From the NCBI RefSeq assembly GCF_006539885.1, contig NZ_BJNW01000017.1, forward strand, positions 1-64,000: a stretch of DNA of 64,000 nt. The letters run 5' to 3'. This document shows positions 8,552 to 18,905 of the stretch, one piece after another; positions within the stretch are counted from its first letter, which is position 1; each line of letters begins with the position of its first letter. The notes beneath the pieces were generated by a model. That model was not told the origin of the DNA. It saw only the letters and a list, made by a program, of their open reading frames with translations, and ran no database searches. A program made the position numbers and the translations under genes. This DNA is from Kocuria varians. Its GTDB lineage: Bacteria; Actinomycetota; Actinomycetes; Actinomycetales; Micrococcaceae.

Positions 8552-9301
8552 TCAGACCCCCAGGTTCCAGCTGCGCCGATGCTGCGGTGTGACACCGAAG
8601 CGTTGCAGTGCGTCCCGGTGGCTGGCGCTGCCGTACCCCTTGTTGCCGTCCCAGCCGTACTCCGGGTGCTCGTGGGCGAGCTGCGCCATGAGGGCGTCGC
8701 GCTCCACCTTGGCGAGGATGGACGCGGCGGCCACGCTCACGCACAGGGCGTCCGCCCTCACAAGCGTCCGCACGAGCGGCGGCAGCTCCACGGGGTCCTC
8801 GTCCTGCCCCAGGACGGGAGCCACGTCCAGCCAGTTGTAGGAGCCGTCGAGGACCAGTGCGTCCACGGGAGTGCCGGCTGCACGCACGGCGCCGAGGGCG
8901 CGCAGGCCCGCCAGGTGCAGGGCCGCGTTGATGCCCACGGCGTCGATCTCCGCGGGCTGCGCGTGGCCCACGGCGCTGCCCGCCGCCCACGAGGCAATGG
9001 TGGGTGCGAGTGCCGTGCGCCTCGCCGCGCTCAGCGCCTTGGAGTCGCGGACCCCGTGCCACGGTTCCGAAACCGGGACGCCGGAACCAGTTGAAGATTC
9101 AGAAGCAGACGATGACGGTGAGGAGCCGGCCTCGCCACCGGGCACCCAGCGCGCCATGTCCATGACGACCACCCCGACGCTCGCGGGGCCGGCCAGCGCA
9201 CCGCGTCCGACCTCGTCCATGCCCGCGACGTACCGGGCGCCGGTCCGGGCGAGGTCGCGCTCGACGTCGAGCGTGGGCGCGGGTTTCCGGGCCGGACTCA
9301 C
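8552..9301 (-). CDS. rnhB: Ribonuclease HII
   Basis: RNase HII nicks RNA in RNA-DNA hybrids and starts removal of misincorporated ribonucleotides. The 249-aa protein contains GMDEVGRGALAGP (Asp29, Glu30), DALVLDGSYNWL (Asp152) and RADALCVSVAAASILAKVER (Asp184), which fits the four-carboxylate site. A Ser/Gly-rich insert of about 30 residues (52-82) separates the first motif from RDSKALS and is not typical of the family. The start is a GTG whose GTGA overlaps the lepB stop, giving translational coupling. Confidence 0.94.
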   Translation of the reverse strand: MSPARKPAPTLDVERDLARTGARYVAGMDEVGRGALAGPASVGVVVMDMARWVPGGEAGSSPSSSASESSTGSGVPVSEPWHGVRDSKALSAARRTALAPTIASWAAGSAVGHAQPAEIDAVGINAALHLAGLRALGAVRAAGTPVDALVLDGSYNWLDVAPVLGQDEDPVELPPLVRTLVRADALCVSVAAASILAKVERDALMAQLAHEHPEYGWDGNKGYGSASHRDALQRFGVTPQHRRSWNLGV

Positions 9302-10068
9302 TTGCCGGCTGCGGGGACGTCCTGGAACGTCTCCTCGGGGTTGTGCAGGAACTCGAAGCGGTCCAGGGGCCAGGCGATGACGAAGGCGGTGCCCACGATG
9401 TCCTCGCGCTTCACGAACTCGGTGCCGGTCTCGATGTGGTACCGGGAGTCCGCGGAGGCGTTGCGGTGGTCCCCCAGCACGAAGAACTCGCCGTCCGGCA
9501 CGGTGACGTCGAACGGGATCTCGGACGGGGACGCCCCCGGGTAGAGGTAGGGCTCGTCCAGGGCCTTGCCGTTGACGGTGACCTTTCCGGAGGCGTCGCA
9601 GCACGTCACGTGGTCACCGCCCACACCGATCACGCGCTTGACGAGGGCCTGCTGGCTGCTGTCCGGCAGCAGGCCGACGAACTCGAGGGCGCTCTTCACC
9701 GGGTTGCCAGCCCTCTGCGTGCCGGCCGGGAGCCAGCCCTGGGTGTCGTCGAAGACCACGATGTCGCCGCGTTCGATGTTCCCCATGCGACCGTCCAGCA
9801 CGTTCACGAAAATCCGGTCGTCCAGCTCGAGCGTCGGCTCCATGGACCCGGACGGGATGAAGAACCCGCGGATCAGGAAGGTCTTGGCCACGAACGCGAT
9901 CAGCAGCGCCAGCACCACCACGACCAGGATCTCGCGGACCGCGCCCCAGCCGGTGGTCGGCTTCTCCTCCCGCCCACGACGACGTCGCGTGCGCCCCCCG
10001 CGCGCCTTGGGCACGTCATCGCTCGGGCCGGGGGTGCCCGTCACTTCAGGTTCCTGCTGCTCAGCCAC
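9298..10068 (-). CDS. lepB: Type I signal peptidase, first of a pair
   Basis: The enzyme removes Sec and Tat signal peptides at the outer face of the membrane. In 256 aa it has a cytoplasmic Arg-rich tail (RTRRRRGREEK), one membrane anchor (about 44-65), the nucleophile Ser in FFIPSGSMEPTL, the general-base Lys in LVKRVIGVGGDHV, and box E GDHRNASADSRYH. GTG is the start, with AAGGAACG upstream. The gene lies 175 bases downstream of a second, diverged lepB; the gap holds a half-copy of the CCGCGGCGTCGTCGTC repeat. Confidence 0.95.
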   Translation of the reverse strand: MAEQQEPEVTGTPGPSDDVPKARGGRTRRRRGREEKPTTGWGAVREILVVVVLALLIAFVAKTFLIRGFFIPSGSMEPTLELDDRIFVNVLDGRMGNIERGDIVVFDDTQGWLPAGTQRAGNPVKSALEFVGLLPDSSQQALVKRVIGVGGDHVTCCDASGKVTVNGKALDEPYLYPGASPSEIPFDVTVPDGEFFVLGDHRNASADSRYHIETGTEFVKREDIVGTAFVIAWPLDRFEFLHNPEETFQDVPAAGK

Positions 10069-10185
10069 TGCGCGTTCCTTTTCTGTCTGCGGACCCGCCG
10101 CCGTGAGGGGCGGTCACCCGGGAGGAGGGTCGTGCTTCCGCGGGACGGGCGCGCGGAACGAGGTGCGTGGACCGCGGAGCCGGCG

Positions 10186-10201
10186 CCGCGGCGTCGTCGT
10201 C
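10186..10201. repeat. Half-copy of the GACGACGACGCCGCGG repeat
   Basis: CCGCGGCGTCGTCGTC is the exact right arm of the complete palindromes at 56673-56718 and 61683-61734. It sits in the gap between the two lepB genes, where it may weaken readthrough. Confidence 0.6.
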
Positions 10202-10243
10202 ACCCGGTCCTCGTCCGGATGCGGCCGAGGCCGTGTCGTCGCC

Positions 10244-10933
10244 TCACTCGTGCAACGAGCGGGCCCGGCCCAGGGGCCACACCACGCGTTCGGCGGTGCC
10301 CACGATCCGTTCCGTGCGTATCAAACCACCGCCGGGGGCACCCAGCAACGAGCGTGAGTCCACCGAGACCCGCCGGTGGTCACCCATCAGCCACACCCGA
10401 CCCTCCGGCACGTGCACGGTGAAGGGGATGTCGGACGGTCTGTCCCCAGGGTAGAGGTAGTCCTCGTGGAGTTCCTGGCCGTCGACCGTGAGCAGGCCGT
10501 CCGCGGAGCAGCACGCCACGGTGTCCCCGGAGACCGCCATGACGCGCTTGACGTAGGCGGTGTCGGAGCCGGTGAGGCCGAGCCAGCGTCCGGCGGTGCG
10601 GACCGCCTGCTGGTACCAGGGGTCCGAGGAGTGCAGGGGGTCCAGGGAGCCGCGGCCGTCGAAGACCACGAGGTCCCCGCGCCGGACGTCGTCGCCGGAG
10701 ACCAGTTTGTCCACGAGTACGCGGTCACCGCCCTCGAGCGTGGGTTCCATGGAACCGGAACCCACCCAGTAGACGTCCGCCACGAAGCCGCGGACCACGG
10801 CCGCCAGCACGAGCGCCGTAAGGAGGGAGACGGCCACCACACGCAGCCACCAGCGGCGCGTGGAAACAGGCCTGTTCACGGCGGAGGACCCGGCAGATGC
10901 CGGGCCCTCCGCGTGTTCCGTGTGCTGTGGCAC
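10244..10933 (-). CDS. lepB: Type I signal peptidase, second of a pair
   Basis: The 229-aa protein has one membrane segment (about 29-50), nucleophile Ser in WVGSGSMEPTLEGG, catalytic Lys in AYVKRVMAVSGDTV and box E GDHRRVSVDSRS. Compared with its neighbour it has a shorter cytoplasmic tail and an altered C-terminus (GGGLIRTERIVGTAERVVWP), so the pair arose by an old duplication and the two may prefer different substrates. The GTG start is ten bases past the rplS stop, so both genes share a transcript, as in other Actinobacteria. Confidence 0.94.
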   Translation of the reverse strand: MPQHTEHAEGPASAGSSAVNRPVSTRRWWLRVVAVSLLTALVLAAVVRGFVADVYWVGSGSMEPTLEGGDRVLVDKLVSGDDVRRGDLVVFDGRGSLDPLHSSDPWYQQAVRTAGRWLGLTGSDTAYVKRVMAVSGDTVACCSADGLLTVDGQELHEDYLYPGDRPSDIPFTVHVPEGRVWLMGDHRRVSVDSRSLLGAPGGGLIRTERIVGTAERVVWPLGRARSLHE

Positions 10934-10943
10934 CCGGTGAGTC

Positions 10944-11306
10944 TTACTTGCTCGATGCGCTCGAGTCGCGCTTCTCGCGGATGCGAGCAGCCTTGCCGTG
11001 ACGGTCGCGCATGTAGTACAGCTTCGCGCGGCGGACGTCGCCGCGGCTCACGAGCTCGATCTTGTCGATGATCGGGGAGTGCACCGGGAAGGTGCGCTCC
11101 ACGCCCACGCCGAAGCTGACCTTGCGCACCGTGAAGGTCTCGCGCACGCCGGAGCCCTGACGGCCCAGGACGAAGCCCTTGAACACCTGGACACGGGAGC
11201 GGTTGCCCTCCACGATGTTCACGTGAACGTTCAGGGTGTCGCCCGGACGGAAGTCGGGGACGTCGTCGCGCAGCGACTTGGCATCAAGCTGGTCAAGAAT
11301 GTTCAT
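10944..11306 (-). CDS. rplS: 50S ribosomal protein L19
   Basis: L19 sits at the 30S-50S interface. The 120-aa protein shows [38 protein letters not shown] and [20 protein letters not shown]. The start is the ATG of [12 protein letters not shown], behind GAGGAG; in-frame codons upstream are not family-like. It heads rplS-lepB-lepB-rnhB-yraN and lies 178 bases downstream of trmD, where no clear terminator or promoter was recognised. Confidence 0.97.
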   Translation of the reverse strand: MNILDQLDAKSLRDDVPDFRPGDTLNVHVNIVEGNRSRVQVFKGFVLGRQGSGVRETFTVRKVSFGVGVERTFPVHSPIIDKIELVSRGDVRRAKLYYMRDRHGKAARIREKRDSSASSK

Positions 11307-11484
11307 GACGTAACTCCTCGTGATCGCCGCAGGTCTCCCACGTGTGGTCCGCGTCCTGCCCCGTGAGGGGTGGTCACGCTCGAGAGATCCGGTCCGTGCC
11401 GCGAAGTGGCCGGTCCGGGTAGTGCGTCGTTGGTCGCTCTCCCCCCTGCGGCAGGGGCGTGCCCGACGCACACACAGCTCGCCA

Positions 11485-12327
11485 TTATGCCATATCGGTG
11501 GGCTTCCGTGGCTCCTCGTGGAGCACCTCACGGCGCCAGCCCCGCGCGTTCGCGCCGGTCTCGGGGTGGAAGCCCTGCTCGGCGAGCACCGCGAGGTCCG
11601 CGCGGTCCAGCGTGGCGGGGTCCAGCGCGAAGATCATGTCCGGGCGACGCCGCGCGGTGCGTTCCAGCTGCTGGTCCCGGTGCCAGCGCGCGATCCGCCC
11701 GTGGTGCCCGGACAGCAGGGTCTCCGGCACGGACCGTTCACGCCACTCGGAGGGCTTGGTGTACACGGGGTACTCCAGCAGACCGCCGGTGTGGGACTCC
11801 TCCGCGAGGGACTCGGGATTGCCGATCACCCCGGGGATCAGCCGCGTGACGGCCTCGGTCATGGCGAGCACCGCGACCTCTCCCCCGTTGAGCACGTAGT
11901 CGCCCAGGCTCATGGGGCGCACCCGCACCTCGCCGGAGGCCCACTCGAGGAACCGTTCGTCGATGCCCTCGTAGCGACCGCACGCGAAGATCAGGTGCTC
12001 CTCGGCCGCGAGTTCGTAGGCGACGTCCTGCGTGAAGACCTCACCGGCCGGGGACGGGACCACGAGCACGGGGGGCGACGCCGCGGCGTCGCCCGGGCCG
12101 GCCTGCAGCACGGACTCCAGGGCGAGCGCCCACGGCTCCGGCTTCATCACCATGCCCGCGCCACCGCCGTAGGGGGTGTCGTCCACCGTGCGGTGCCGGT
12201 CGGTCGCGAACGAGCGGGGATCGGTGACGGAGAGCTCGAGCAGACCGTCCGTGACGGCCTTGCCGATCAGTGAGAGCCGCAGCGGCTCGAGGTACTCCGG
12301 GAAGATGCTCAGGACGTCGATGCGCAC
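11485..12327 (-). CDS. trmD: tRNA (guanine-N1)-methyltransferase TrmD
   Basis: TrmD makes m1G37 in tRNAs with G36 and so prevents frameshifting. The 280-aa SPOUT enzyme begins [16 protein letters not shown] and carries the trefoil-knot SAM site in [27 protein letters not shown] and [19 protein letters not shown]. The gene starts three bases after the rimM stop, so the two are coupled. The C-terminal tail [10 protein letters not shown] runs slightly beyond the core. Confidence 0.97.
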   Translation of the reverse strand: MRIDVLSIFPEYLEPLRLSLIGKAVTDGLLELSVTDPRSFATDRHRTVDDTPYGGGAGMVMKPEPWALALESVLQAGPGDAAASPPVLVVPSPAGEVFTQDVAYELAAEEHLIFACGRYEGIDERFLEWASGEVRVRPMSLGDYVLNGGEVAVLAMTEAVTRLIPGVIGNPESLAEESHTGGLLEYPVYTKPSEWRERSVPETLLSGHHGRIARWHRDQQLERTARRRPDMIFALDPATLDRADLAVLAEQGFHPETGANARGWRREVLHEEPRKPTDMA

Positions 12328-12330
12328 GCT

Positions 12331-12900
12331 CTACTCCGACTCCCCCAGCTCGAGCAGCCCCGGCGGCGGGGTCACCACAACCACGCCGCGGTCCAGGTCC
12401 ACCTCCGGGACGATCTCCGCCACGAACGGGATCAGCGCCGGGCTGCCACCCTCTGCCCGGGAGACCTCGAGGAGGTCCTGCGCGGAGCCCTGGATCAGGG
12501 CGCGGACGGTGCCGATCACGGCGTCGTCACGGGTGGCGTCCACCACGGAGAGGCCGAGCAGGTCGTCCTGGTGCCACTCGTCGTCCTCGAGCTCCAGGTC
12601 CGCGACCTCCGCGAACAGCTCCAGGCCGCGCGCGGACTCGGCCGCCGTGCGGTCCCCGATCTCCTCGAAGCGCGCCACGAGCACGTCCTTGTTCCAGCGC
12701 GAGCCCACCACCGTGACGGCGTCCAGGCGCAGGGGCCCACGCGCGGCGGCCTGCTGGGCACCGCGCGGGGCCCTGCCCGGCTTCGCCTCCAGCACGGAGC
12801 CCGGCGAGAACCGCGCCTCGGGGTCGTCGGTGAACAGCTCCACCGTGACCTCGCCCCGCACCCCGTGCGGCTTGCCGATCCGGGCCACCCGAACGCTCAT
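12331..12900 (-). CDS. rimM: Ribosome maturation factor RimM
   Basis: RimM binds S19 and assists assembly of the 30S head. The 189-aa protein has the RimM beta-barrel (VARIGKPHGVRGEVTVELFT) and a PRC-barrel (HQDDLLGLSVVDA, ALIPFVAEIVPEVDLDRG). The ATG start is preceded by GAGGAGGAGCA. In many genomes rimM continues directly from rpsP-khpA, but here a strong hairpin separates them by about 140 bases, so rimM-trmD may have its own promoter. Confidence 0.96.
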   Translation of the reverse strand: MSVRVARIGKPHGVRGEVTVELFTDDPEARFSPGSVLEAKPGRAPRGAQQAAARGPLRLDAVTVVGSRWNKDVLVARFEEIGDRTAAESARGLELFAEVADLELEDDEWHQDDLLGLSVVDATRDDAVIGTVRALIQGSAQDLLEVSRAEGGSPALIPFVAEIVPEVDLDRGVVVVTPPPGLLELGESE

Positions 12901-12977
12901 TGCTCCTCCTCGTGAATTCTCGTGCTGCGTGCTGCGCTCCCACCCTGCGCCCCGCTCACGGGCCCGTGGGACGACCG

Positions 12978-13014
12978 CGGCCCCCGTTCCTCGCCGAAGC
13001 AGGAACGGGGGCCG
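12978..13014 (-). terminator. Hairpin terminator between khpA and rimM
   Basis: A perfect 14-bp stem (12978-12991 with 13001-13014) encloses nine bases. It lies 25 bases past the khpA stop and would end or attenuate the rpsP-khpA message ahead of rimM. Confidence 0.75.
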
Positions 13015-13039
13015 TGATCTCGTACTGAAAGGTGTTCGC

Positions 13040-13288
13040 TCAGCGACGACGGTCGGTGTCGACCACGTCCACGCGAACGTTCTCGCCGGAAGCCAGGGCC
13101 GAGACGACGGTGCGCAGGGCCTTGGCCGTGCGCCCCGAGCGTCCGATGACGCGCCCCAGGTCCTCGGGGTGCACCCGGACCTCGAGCGTCTCACCGCGGC
13201 GGCCCTCACGGGCACGCACGGAGACGTCCTCCGGGCTGTCCACGATGCCGCGGACCAGGTGCTCGAGGGCTTCGGCGAGCATGGTCAC
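13040..13288 (-). CDS. khpA: KH-domain RNA-binding protein
   Basis: This 82-aa protein carries one KH domain with the GXXG-type loop in [20 protein letters not shown]. The family (YlqC/KhpA) binds RNA broadly, and in Firmicutes pairs with KhpB to affect cell division. The gene overlaps the rpsP stop by four bases (ATGA). A Met two codons later is an alternative start. Confidence 0.93.
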   Translation of the reverse strand: MTMLAEALEHLVRGIVDSPEDVSVRAREGRRGETLEVRVHPEDLGRVIGRSGRTAKALRTVVSALASGENVRVDVVDTDRRR

Positions 13289-13713
13289 TCAGCCTTCTCG
13301 GCGTCGTCCTCCGCGGCGGCGGTCTCCTCGGCGGGAGCCTCCTCGGCCTTCTCGGCCTTGGGGGTGATGGCCTCGGGGATGATCACGGAGCCGTTGTCCG
13401 GGGCCACGAACTCGCGCTTGGCCTCGGGCTGCTTCAGCGTGCCCTCGGCGCCCGGGAGGCCCTTGAACTTCTGCCAGTCACCGGTGATCTTCATGAGGGC
13501 CAGCACGGCCTCGGACGGCTGAGCGCCCACGCCGAGCCAGTACTGCACGCGATCGGACACCAGGTTGATGTACGAGGGGTTCTCAGTCGGCTGGTACACG
13601 CCGACCTCTTCGATCACGCGACCGTCGCGCTTCTTGCGGGAATCGACGACCACCACGCGGTAACGGGGGTCGTGGATCTTGCCCATACGCTTGAGACGAA
13701 TCTTGACTGCCAC
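13285..13713 (-). CDS. rpsP: 30S ribosomal protein S16
   Basis: S16 is an early assembly protein of the 30S body. The 142-aa protein starts [20 protein letters not shown] from a GTG with GGAG nine bases upstream; the open frame continues upstream but is not S16-like. The core ends near residue 90 and is followed by a C-terminal tail rich in Glu and Ala ([20 protein letters not shown]), longer than in E. coli but common in Actinobacteria. Confidence 0.97.
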   Translation of the reverse strand: MAVKIRLKRMGKIHDPRYRVVVVDSRKKRDGRVIEEVGVYQPTENPSYINLVSDRVQYWLGVGAQPSEAVLALMKITGDWQKFKGLPGAEGTLKQPEAKREFVAPDNGSVIIPEAITPKAEKAEEAPAEETAAAEDDAEKAE

Positions 13714-13834
13714 TTGTGTGGTTACTCCTGTTTCGAATGGATCGGAGATCGCACACACCTGCCCGTGGGGCGGGCGGTCCGTGGACCTCCTGTGGACACG
13801 ACATCACGCGCGGTGAGAGGGTCCGCACGGTTCG

Positions 13835-13864
13835 AGTACCCGTCCATTGTGCCACAGCTGTCAA
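13835..13864 (-). promoter_or_regulatory. Candidate rpsP promoter
   Basis: On the minus strand TTGACA (13859-13864) and GGTACT (13835-13840) are 18 bases apart, giving a leader of about 115 bases before rpsP. The -35 is perfect and the -10 is moderate. Confidence 0.5.
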
Positions 13865-13868
13865 CCGA

Positions 13869-13924
13869 CCCGGCACGACGCCGCGCGGTTCCGGCCCGTG
13901 GGCCGGGACCCGTTCCGTGCCGGG
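13869..13924 (-). terminator. Nested hairpin after the minus-strand membrane protein gene
   Basis: An outer 9-bp stem (CCCGGCACG, 13869-13877, with 13916-13924) encloses an inner 7-bp stem (13891-13897 with 13900-13906). It begins one base past the stop codon of the upstream gene. The segment ACGACGCCGCG within it resembles the repeat family. Confidence 0.6.
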
Positions 13925-13925
13925 C

Positions 13926-14750
13926 TCAGCGGGTTTTGCGCGCCCGCACCGCGGCGTAGAGGGCCGCCTGCACGGCGGCGTCGGAGAGCATCAGCGCGGA
14001 GACGGAGCCCAACACCCTGCAGCCGCGGCCACCGCGTGCGGCGAGACCTGCGAGACCCGCACCCACGGCGAGTTCCGCGCCGCCGAGCGCGAGCAGGATC
14101 CCCGGACGGCGGACGTACGCCCGCTGCACACGGGAGAGCAGGCCCGAGCCGCTGGGCTCCACGCTCGCGGAGTCGAACAGGGACAGGCCCAGCCCGCGCG
14201 GCTCGTGGTGGCTCACACCCTCCACGTCCTCCAGCTCGCGCTGGCCCTCCACGATCTTCGCGGCGATCACGGGCAGCCCGAGCAGCTGCAGCACCGACTC
14301 GAGCAGGAGCGGGGAGCTCGGTGTGCGCGCGTAGTTCTCCAGCCTCGCGGTGGCGGCGGGGTCCAGGTCGCACAGGGAAACGATCGACGCCACGGCGGCG
14401 GCGTCGGTCTCCGCCGGGCCCCAGCGCAGGGCCGTGGCCTCGGCGAGCTCGTCGAGCTGCGCTCCCCACTCACGCTGGTCGTCCAGCGCGGACAGCGGCG
14501 GGCACACTCGCAGATTGCGGCTCTCGCCGTCCGAGGACAGCACCACCGCAAGGCTCTCCGGGTCCCCGGCCGCGGCGAGCGCCACCGGGTCGATGCCGTC
14601 CGTGACCAGCACGGCGGACCAGCCGTCGCGGGTCACGGCGGTGAAGGGACGCTGCAGGGCACCGGCGAGGAACGGCAGCTGCGGGGCGTCCACGTGGACG
14701 AGCACTGCGGTGCGCTCCTCGCGGGATGCGGTGTCGGGCTGCTCCGTCAT
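13926..14750 (-). CDS. Hypothetical protein with a C-terminal membrane region
   Basis: The 274-aa product is not assigned to a family. Residues 1-175 are soluble and acidic; the last 70 contain two hydrophobic stretches (GILLALGGAELAVGAGLAGL and VLGSVSALMLSDAAVQAALY), with RRP and RARKTR flanks suggesting a C-terminal anchor. The ATG overlaps the stop of the Nudix gene (ATGA), so the genes are coupled and follow ffh in the same direction. Codon usage is like the neighbours, so it looks like a real gene. Confidence 0.75.
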   Translation of the reverse strand: MTEQPDTASREERTAVLVHVDAPQLPFLAGALQRPFTAVTRDGWSAVLVTDGIDPVALAAAGDPESLAVVLSSDGESRNLRVCPPLSALDDQREWGAQLDELAEATALRWGPAETDAAAVASIVSLCDLDPAATARLENYARTPSSPLLLESVLQLLGLPVIAAKIVEGQRELEDVEGVSHHEPRGLGLSLFDSASVEPSGSGLLSRVQRAYVRRPGILLALGGAELAVGAGLAGLAARGGRGCRVLGSVSALMLSDAAVQAALYAAVRARKTR

Positions 14751-15241
14751 GAGCGGCCGCCCCCGTGCATCACGCGCTCCACGACCGTGCCTGTCTCCAG
14801 CGCCTCGAGGGCCGCCCGCAGGTGCTCGGCGAGGCTCGCGGGCATCACGGTCTCGAGGTCCTGCGGTGCGACCCAGCGGTAGGATAGCAGCTCCTCCTCC
14901 TGGACCGTGATGGGCGTGTCCGAGGGGATCCGGCCGCCGTCGTAGAGGAAGGACACGGAGTCGCCCCACATGCCCATGGCCACCCCGTGGCTCACGGCCA
15001 GCAGACGACCCTCCGGCAGGTGCAGCCCGACCTCCTCGACGACCTCGCGGAAGCACCCCGTGCGGGGGTCCTCCCCCGCCTCCACGGTGCCGCCCGGCAG
15101 GGTCCAGCCGTCCTTGTAGTTGGGTTCCACCGCGAGCACGCGCCCGTTCTCGTCCCGGATCAGCGCCGCGGAGGCGAGGCGCCGGGTGGGAAGGGTTGCG
15201 ATGAACTCACGCAGTTCGTCGTCGGGGAGGTACGAGCCCAT
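14747..15241 (-). CDS. Nudix hydrolase
   Basis: The 164-aa protein has a complete Nudix box, GX5EX7REUXEEXGU, in GGTVEAGEDPRTGCFREVVE followed by EVGL (about residues 50-73), which binds the metal and the pyrophosphate. The substrate cannot be told; the N-terminus (MGSYLPDDELREFIATLPTR) and the WTLPGG context fit a generic NUDIX enzyme. It starts six bases after ffh and overlaps the next gene by four. Confidence 0.88.
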   Translation of the reverse strand: MGSYLPDDELREFIATLPTRRLASAALIRDENGRVLAVEPNYKDGWTLPGGTVEAGEDPRTGCFREVVEEVGLHLPEGRLLAVSHGVAMGMWGDSVSFLYDGGRIPSDTPITVQEEELLSYRWVAPQDLETVMPASLAEHLRAALEALETGTVVERVMHGGGRS

Positions 15242-15247
15242 GGTGTC

Positions 15248-16819
15248 CTACTTTCCGAGGAACTTCTCGAAGCCCTTGGGCAGGTTCAGCGACTCGGCGT
15301 CCAGCTCCTTGCCCTGGCTCCCGAACGCACTGCCCTTCGCGGCCGGCTTCTGCCCGGAGGCGAGCGCGGCCTGCTCCTGCGCGCGCTTGGCCGGGTTGCC
15401 GGAGCGGGAGCCCTTCTTCTTGCTCTTGCCCTTCTTGGCGGCTCCGCCACCGCCGCCGCCCATGCCGGGGATGCCGCCGGGCATGCCGGGGACGCCCTTG
15501 CCCTGGGCGAGGCGCTTCATCATCTTCTGCGCCTGCGCGAAACGCTCCATGAGCTGGTTGACCTCGGAGACCGAGACACCCGAGCCACGGGCGATGCGCG
15601 CGCGGCGCGAGCCGTTGATGATCTTGGGGGCCACGCGCTCGTGCGGGGTCATGGAGCGCACGATCGCCTCCACGCGGTCGATCTCCCGCTCGTCGAAGTT
15701 CTCCAGCTGCTCCCGCATGCCGGCCGCGCCGGGCATCATGGAGAGCATCTTCTTCATGGAGCCCATCTTGCGCAGCTGCTGCATCTGCGCGAGGAAGTCC
15801 TCGAAGGTGAAGTCCTCCTGGTCGGTGAACTTCTTGGCCATGCGCTCGGCCTCGGCCTTGTCCCACTGGCGCTCGGCCTGCTCGATCAGGGACAGGACGT
15901 CGCCCATGTCCAGGATGCGCGAGGCCATGCGGTCCGGGTGGAACTGCTCGAAGTCGTCCACGCCCTCGCCCGTGGAGGCGAACATGATGGGCTTGCCGGT
16001 CACGGCGCGCACGGACAGCGCCGCACCGCCGCGGGCGTCGCCGTCGAGCTTGGAGAGCACCACGCCGGTGAAGTCCACGCCCTCGTCGAAGGCCTTGGCG
16101 GTGTTGACGGCGTCCTGGCCGATCATCGCGTCGATCACGAACAGGACCTCGTCCGGGTCCACGGCGTCGCGGATGTCACGGGCCTGGTTCATCAGGGCCT
16201 GGTCGATGCCCAGACGGCCGGCGGTGTCCACGATCACGACGTCGTAGAGCTTGGAGCGCGCGAAGTCCACGCCGTCCCGGGCGACCTTGACCGGGTCACC
16301 CGTGGGGTCGTCGAACTCGGAGGTGGCACCGGGCTCCGGCGCGAACACGGGCACCCCGGCGCGGCGGCCAACCACCTGGAGCTGGGTCACCGCGTTGGGG
16401 CGCTGCAGGTCGGAGGCGACGAGCACGGGCTTGTGGCCCTGGTCGGTCAGCCACTTGCCGAGCTTGCCCGCGAGCGTGGTCTTGCCGGCGCCCTGCAGGC
16501 CCGCGAGCATGATGACGGTGGGACCGGACTTGGCGAGGTTGATCCGCCGGGTCGCGCCGCCGAGGACGTTCTGCAGCTCCTCGTTGACGATCTTCACAAC
16601 CTGCTGGCCGGGGTTCAGCGCCTCGGAGACCTCCGAGCCCAGCGCGCGCTCCTTGATGACCGCCGTGAACTCCCGGACCACGGGCACGGCCACGTCCGCC
16701 TCGAGCAGGGCCCGGCGGATCTCGCGCACGGTGGCGTCGACGTCCGCCTCGGAGAGCCGGCCCTTGCCGCGCAGGTTCTTGAAGGTCGCTGTGAGCCGGT
16801 CGGACAGTGAATTGAACAC
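15248..16819 (-). CDS. ffh: Signal recognition particle protein Ffh (SRP54)
   Basis: Ffh binds 4.5S RNA and signal sequences and, with FtsY, delivers nascent membrane proteins to SecY. The 523-aa protein has the N domain, the G domain with GLQGAGKTTLAGKLG, VDTAGRLGID and LSKLDGDARGGAAL, and a Met-rich M domain (MQQLRKMGSMKKMLSMMPGA). The C-terminus is Gly and Lys rich. I chose the GTG opening VFNSLSDRLTATFKNL because it matches the family start; an in-frame TTG 27 bases upstream would add nine residues. Neither has a strong ribosome binding site. Confidence 0.95.
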   Translation of the reverse strand: MFNSLSDRLTATFKNLRGKGRLSEADVDATVREIRRALLEADVAVPVVREFTAVIKERALGSEVSEALNPGQQVVKIVNEELQNVLGGATRRINLAKSGPTVIMLAGLQGAGKTTLAGKLGKWLTDQGHKPVLVASDLQRPNAVTQLQVVGRRAGVPVFAPEPGATSEFDDPTGDPVKVARDGVDFARSKLYDVVIVDTAGRLGIDQALMNQARDIRDAVDPDEVLFVIDAMIGQDAVNTAKAFDEGVDFTGVVLSKLDGDARGGAALSVRAVTGKPIMFASTGEGVDDFEQFHPDRMASRILDMGDVLSLIEQAERQWDKAEAERMAKKFTDQEDFTFEDFLAQMQQLRKMGSMKKMLSMMPGAAGMREQLENFDEREIDRVEAIVRSMTPHERVAPKIINGSRRARIARGSGVSVSEVNQLMERFAQAQKMMKRLAQGKGVPGMPGGIPGMGGGGGGAAKKGKSKKKGSRSGNPAKRAQEQAALASGQKPAAKGSAFGSQGKELDAESLNLPKGFEKFLGK

Positions 16820-16879
16820 GGGGTGGTCGCTGCTTTCGTCTGACAACGGATGAATTCAGTGTCCCAGGTTAGCAAGGGA

Positions 16880-16907
16880 AGCCCCGCCCGGTCTCCCGGA
16901 CGGGGCT
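16880..16907 (-). terminator. Hairpin terminator after glnK
   Basis: A 12-bp inverted repeat (16880-16891 with 16896-16907) has one mismatch and a four-base loop. It lies between the glnK stop and the ffh start, so it ends the amtB-glnK transcript. Confidence 0.7.
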
Positions 16908-16956
16908 CCTCCCCTGCCACCTGGCGGCGCTCGGCAAGCGCTCGCACGCACCCGCC

Positions 16957-16969
16957 GACGACGCCGCGG
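16957..16969. repeat. Half-copy of the GACGACGCCGCGG repeat
   Basis: GACGACGCCGCGG lies six bases past the glnK stop codon. No facing arm is present close by. Confidence 0.55.
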
Positions 16970-16975
16970 CTCAGC

Positions 16976-18630
<1,655 letters not shown>

Positions 18631-18846
18631 CCGGATCACCTCGTCCCTGTCTCGTGCGGGCACAGCTCTTGCGCCACCTGGGACCAGTCAAGGGGTGCGG
18701 TGTTACCGCGGACGGCACGGGCGCGTGACGGGAGTGTTTCGCCTCACGCCCGTGTGTGACGTTCGTGTAAACAGTTGCGGGCACGGCAGCCGGGGCCGCA
18801 GTACGGAGCCGTGCAGGTGGGCGGCCGACCGCGTGCGGGTGCGCAG

Positions 18847-18893
18847 ACGACGACGGCGCCAGCCCCCTGGAAGGGGACCGGCGCCGTCGTCGT
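18847..18893 (-). terminator. ftsY terminator built on a repeat variant
   Basis: ACGACGACGGCGCC (18847-18860) faces GGCGCCGTCGTCGT (18880-18893), a perfect 14-bp stem, with a further CCCC/GGGG stem inside. It lies 13 bases past the ftsY stop. The arms match the ACGACGACGCCGCGG family except at the inner end. Confidence 0.8.
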
Positions 18894-18905
18894 GGGGTCG
18901 CGGTG

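Noticed and set aside
11441-11459. Terminator after trmD, or an L19 leader RNA
   Set aside because: The CCCCTGC/GCAGGGG hairpin has a loop of only one base and no other conserved structure was recognised.
18664-18846. A GlnR or AmtR box upstream of amtB
   Set aside because: GTTTACACGAACGTCAC is only partly like GTnAC-N6-GaAAC and the spacing of further half-sites is poor.
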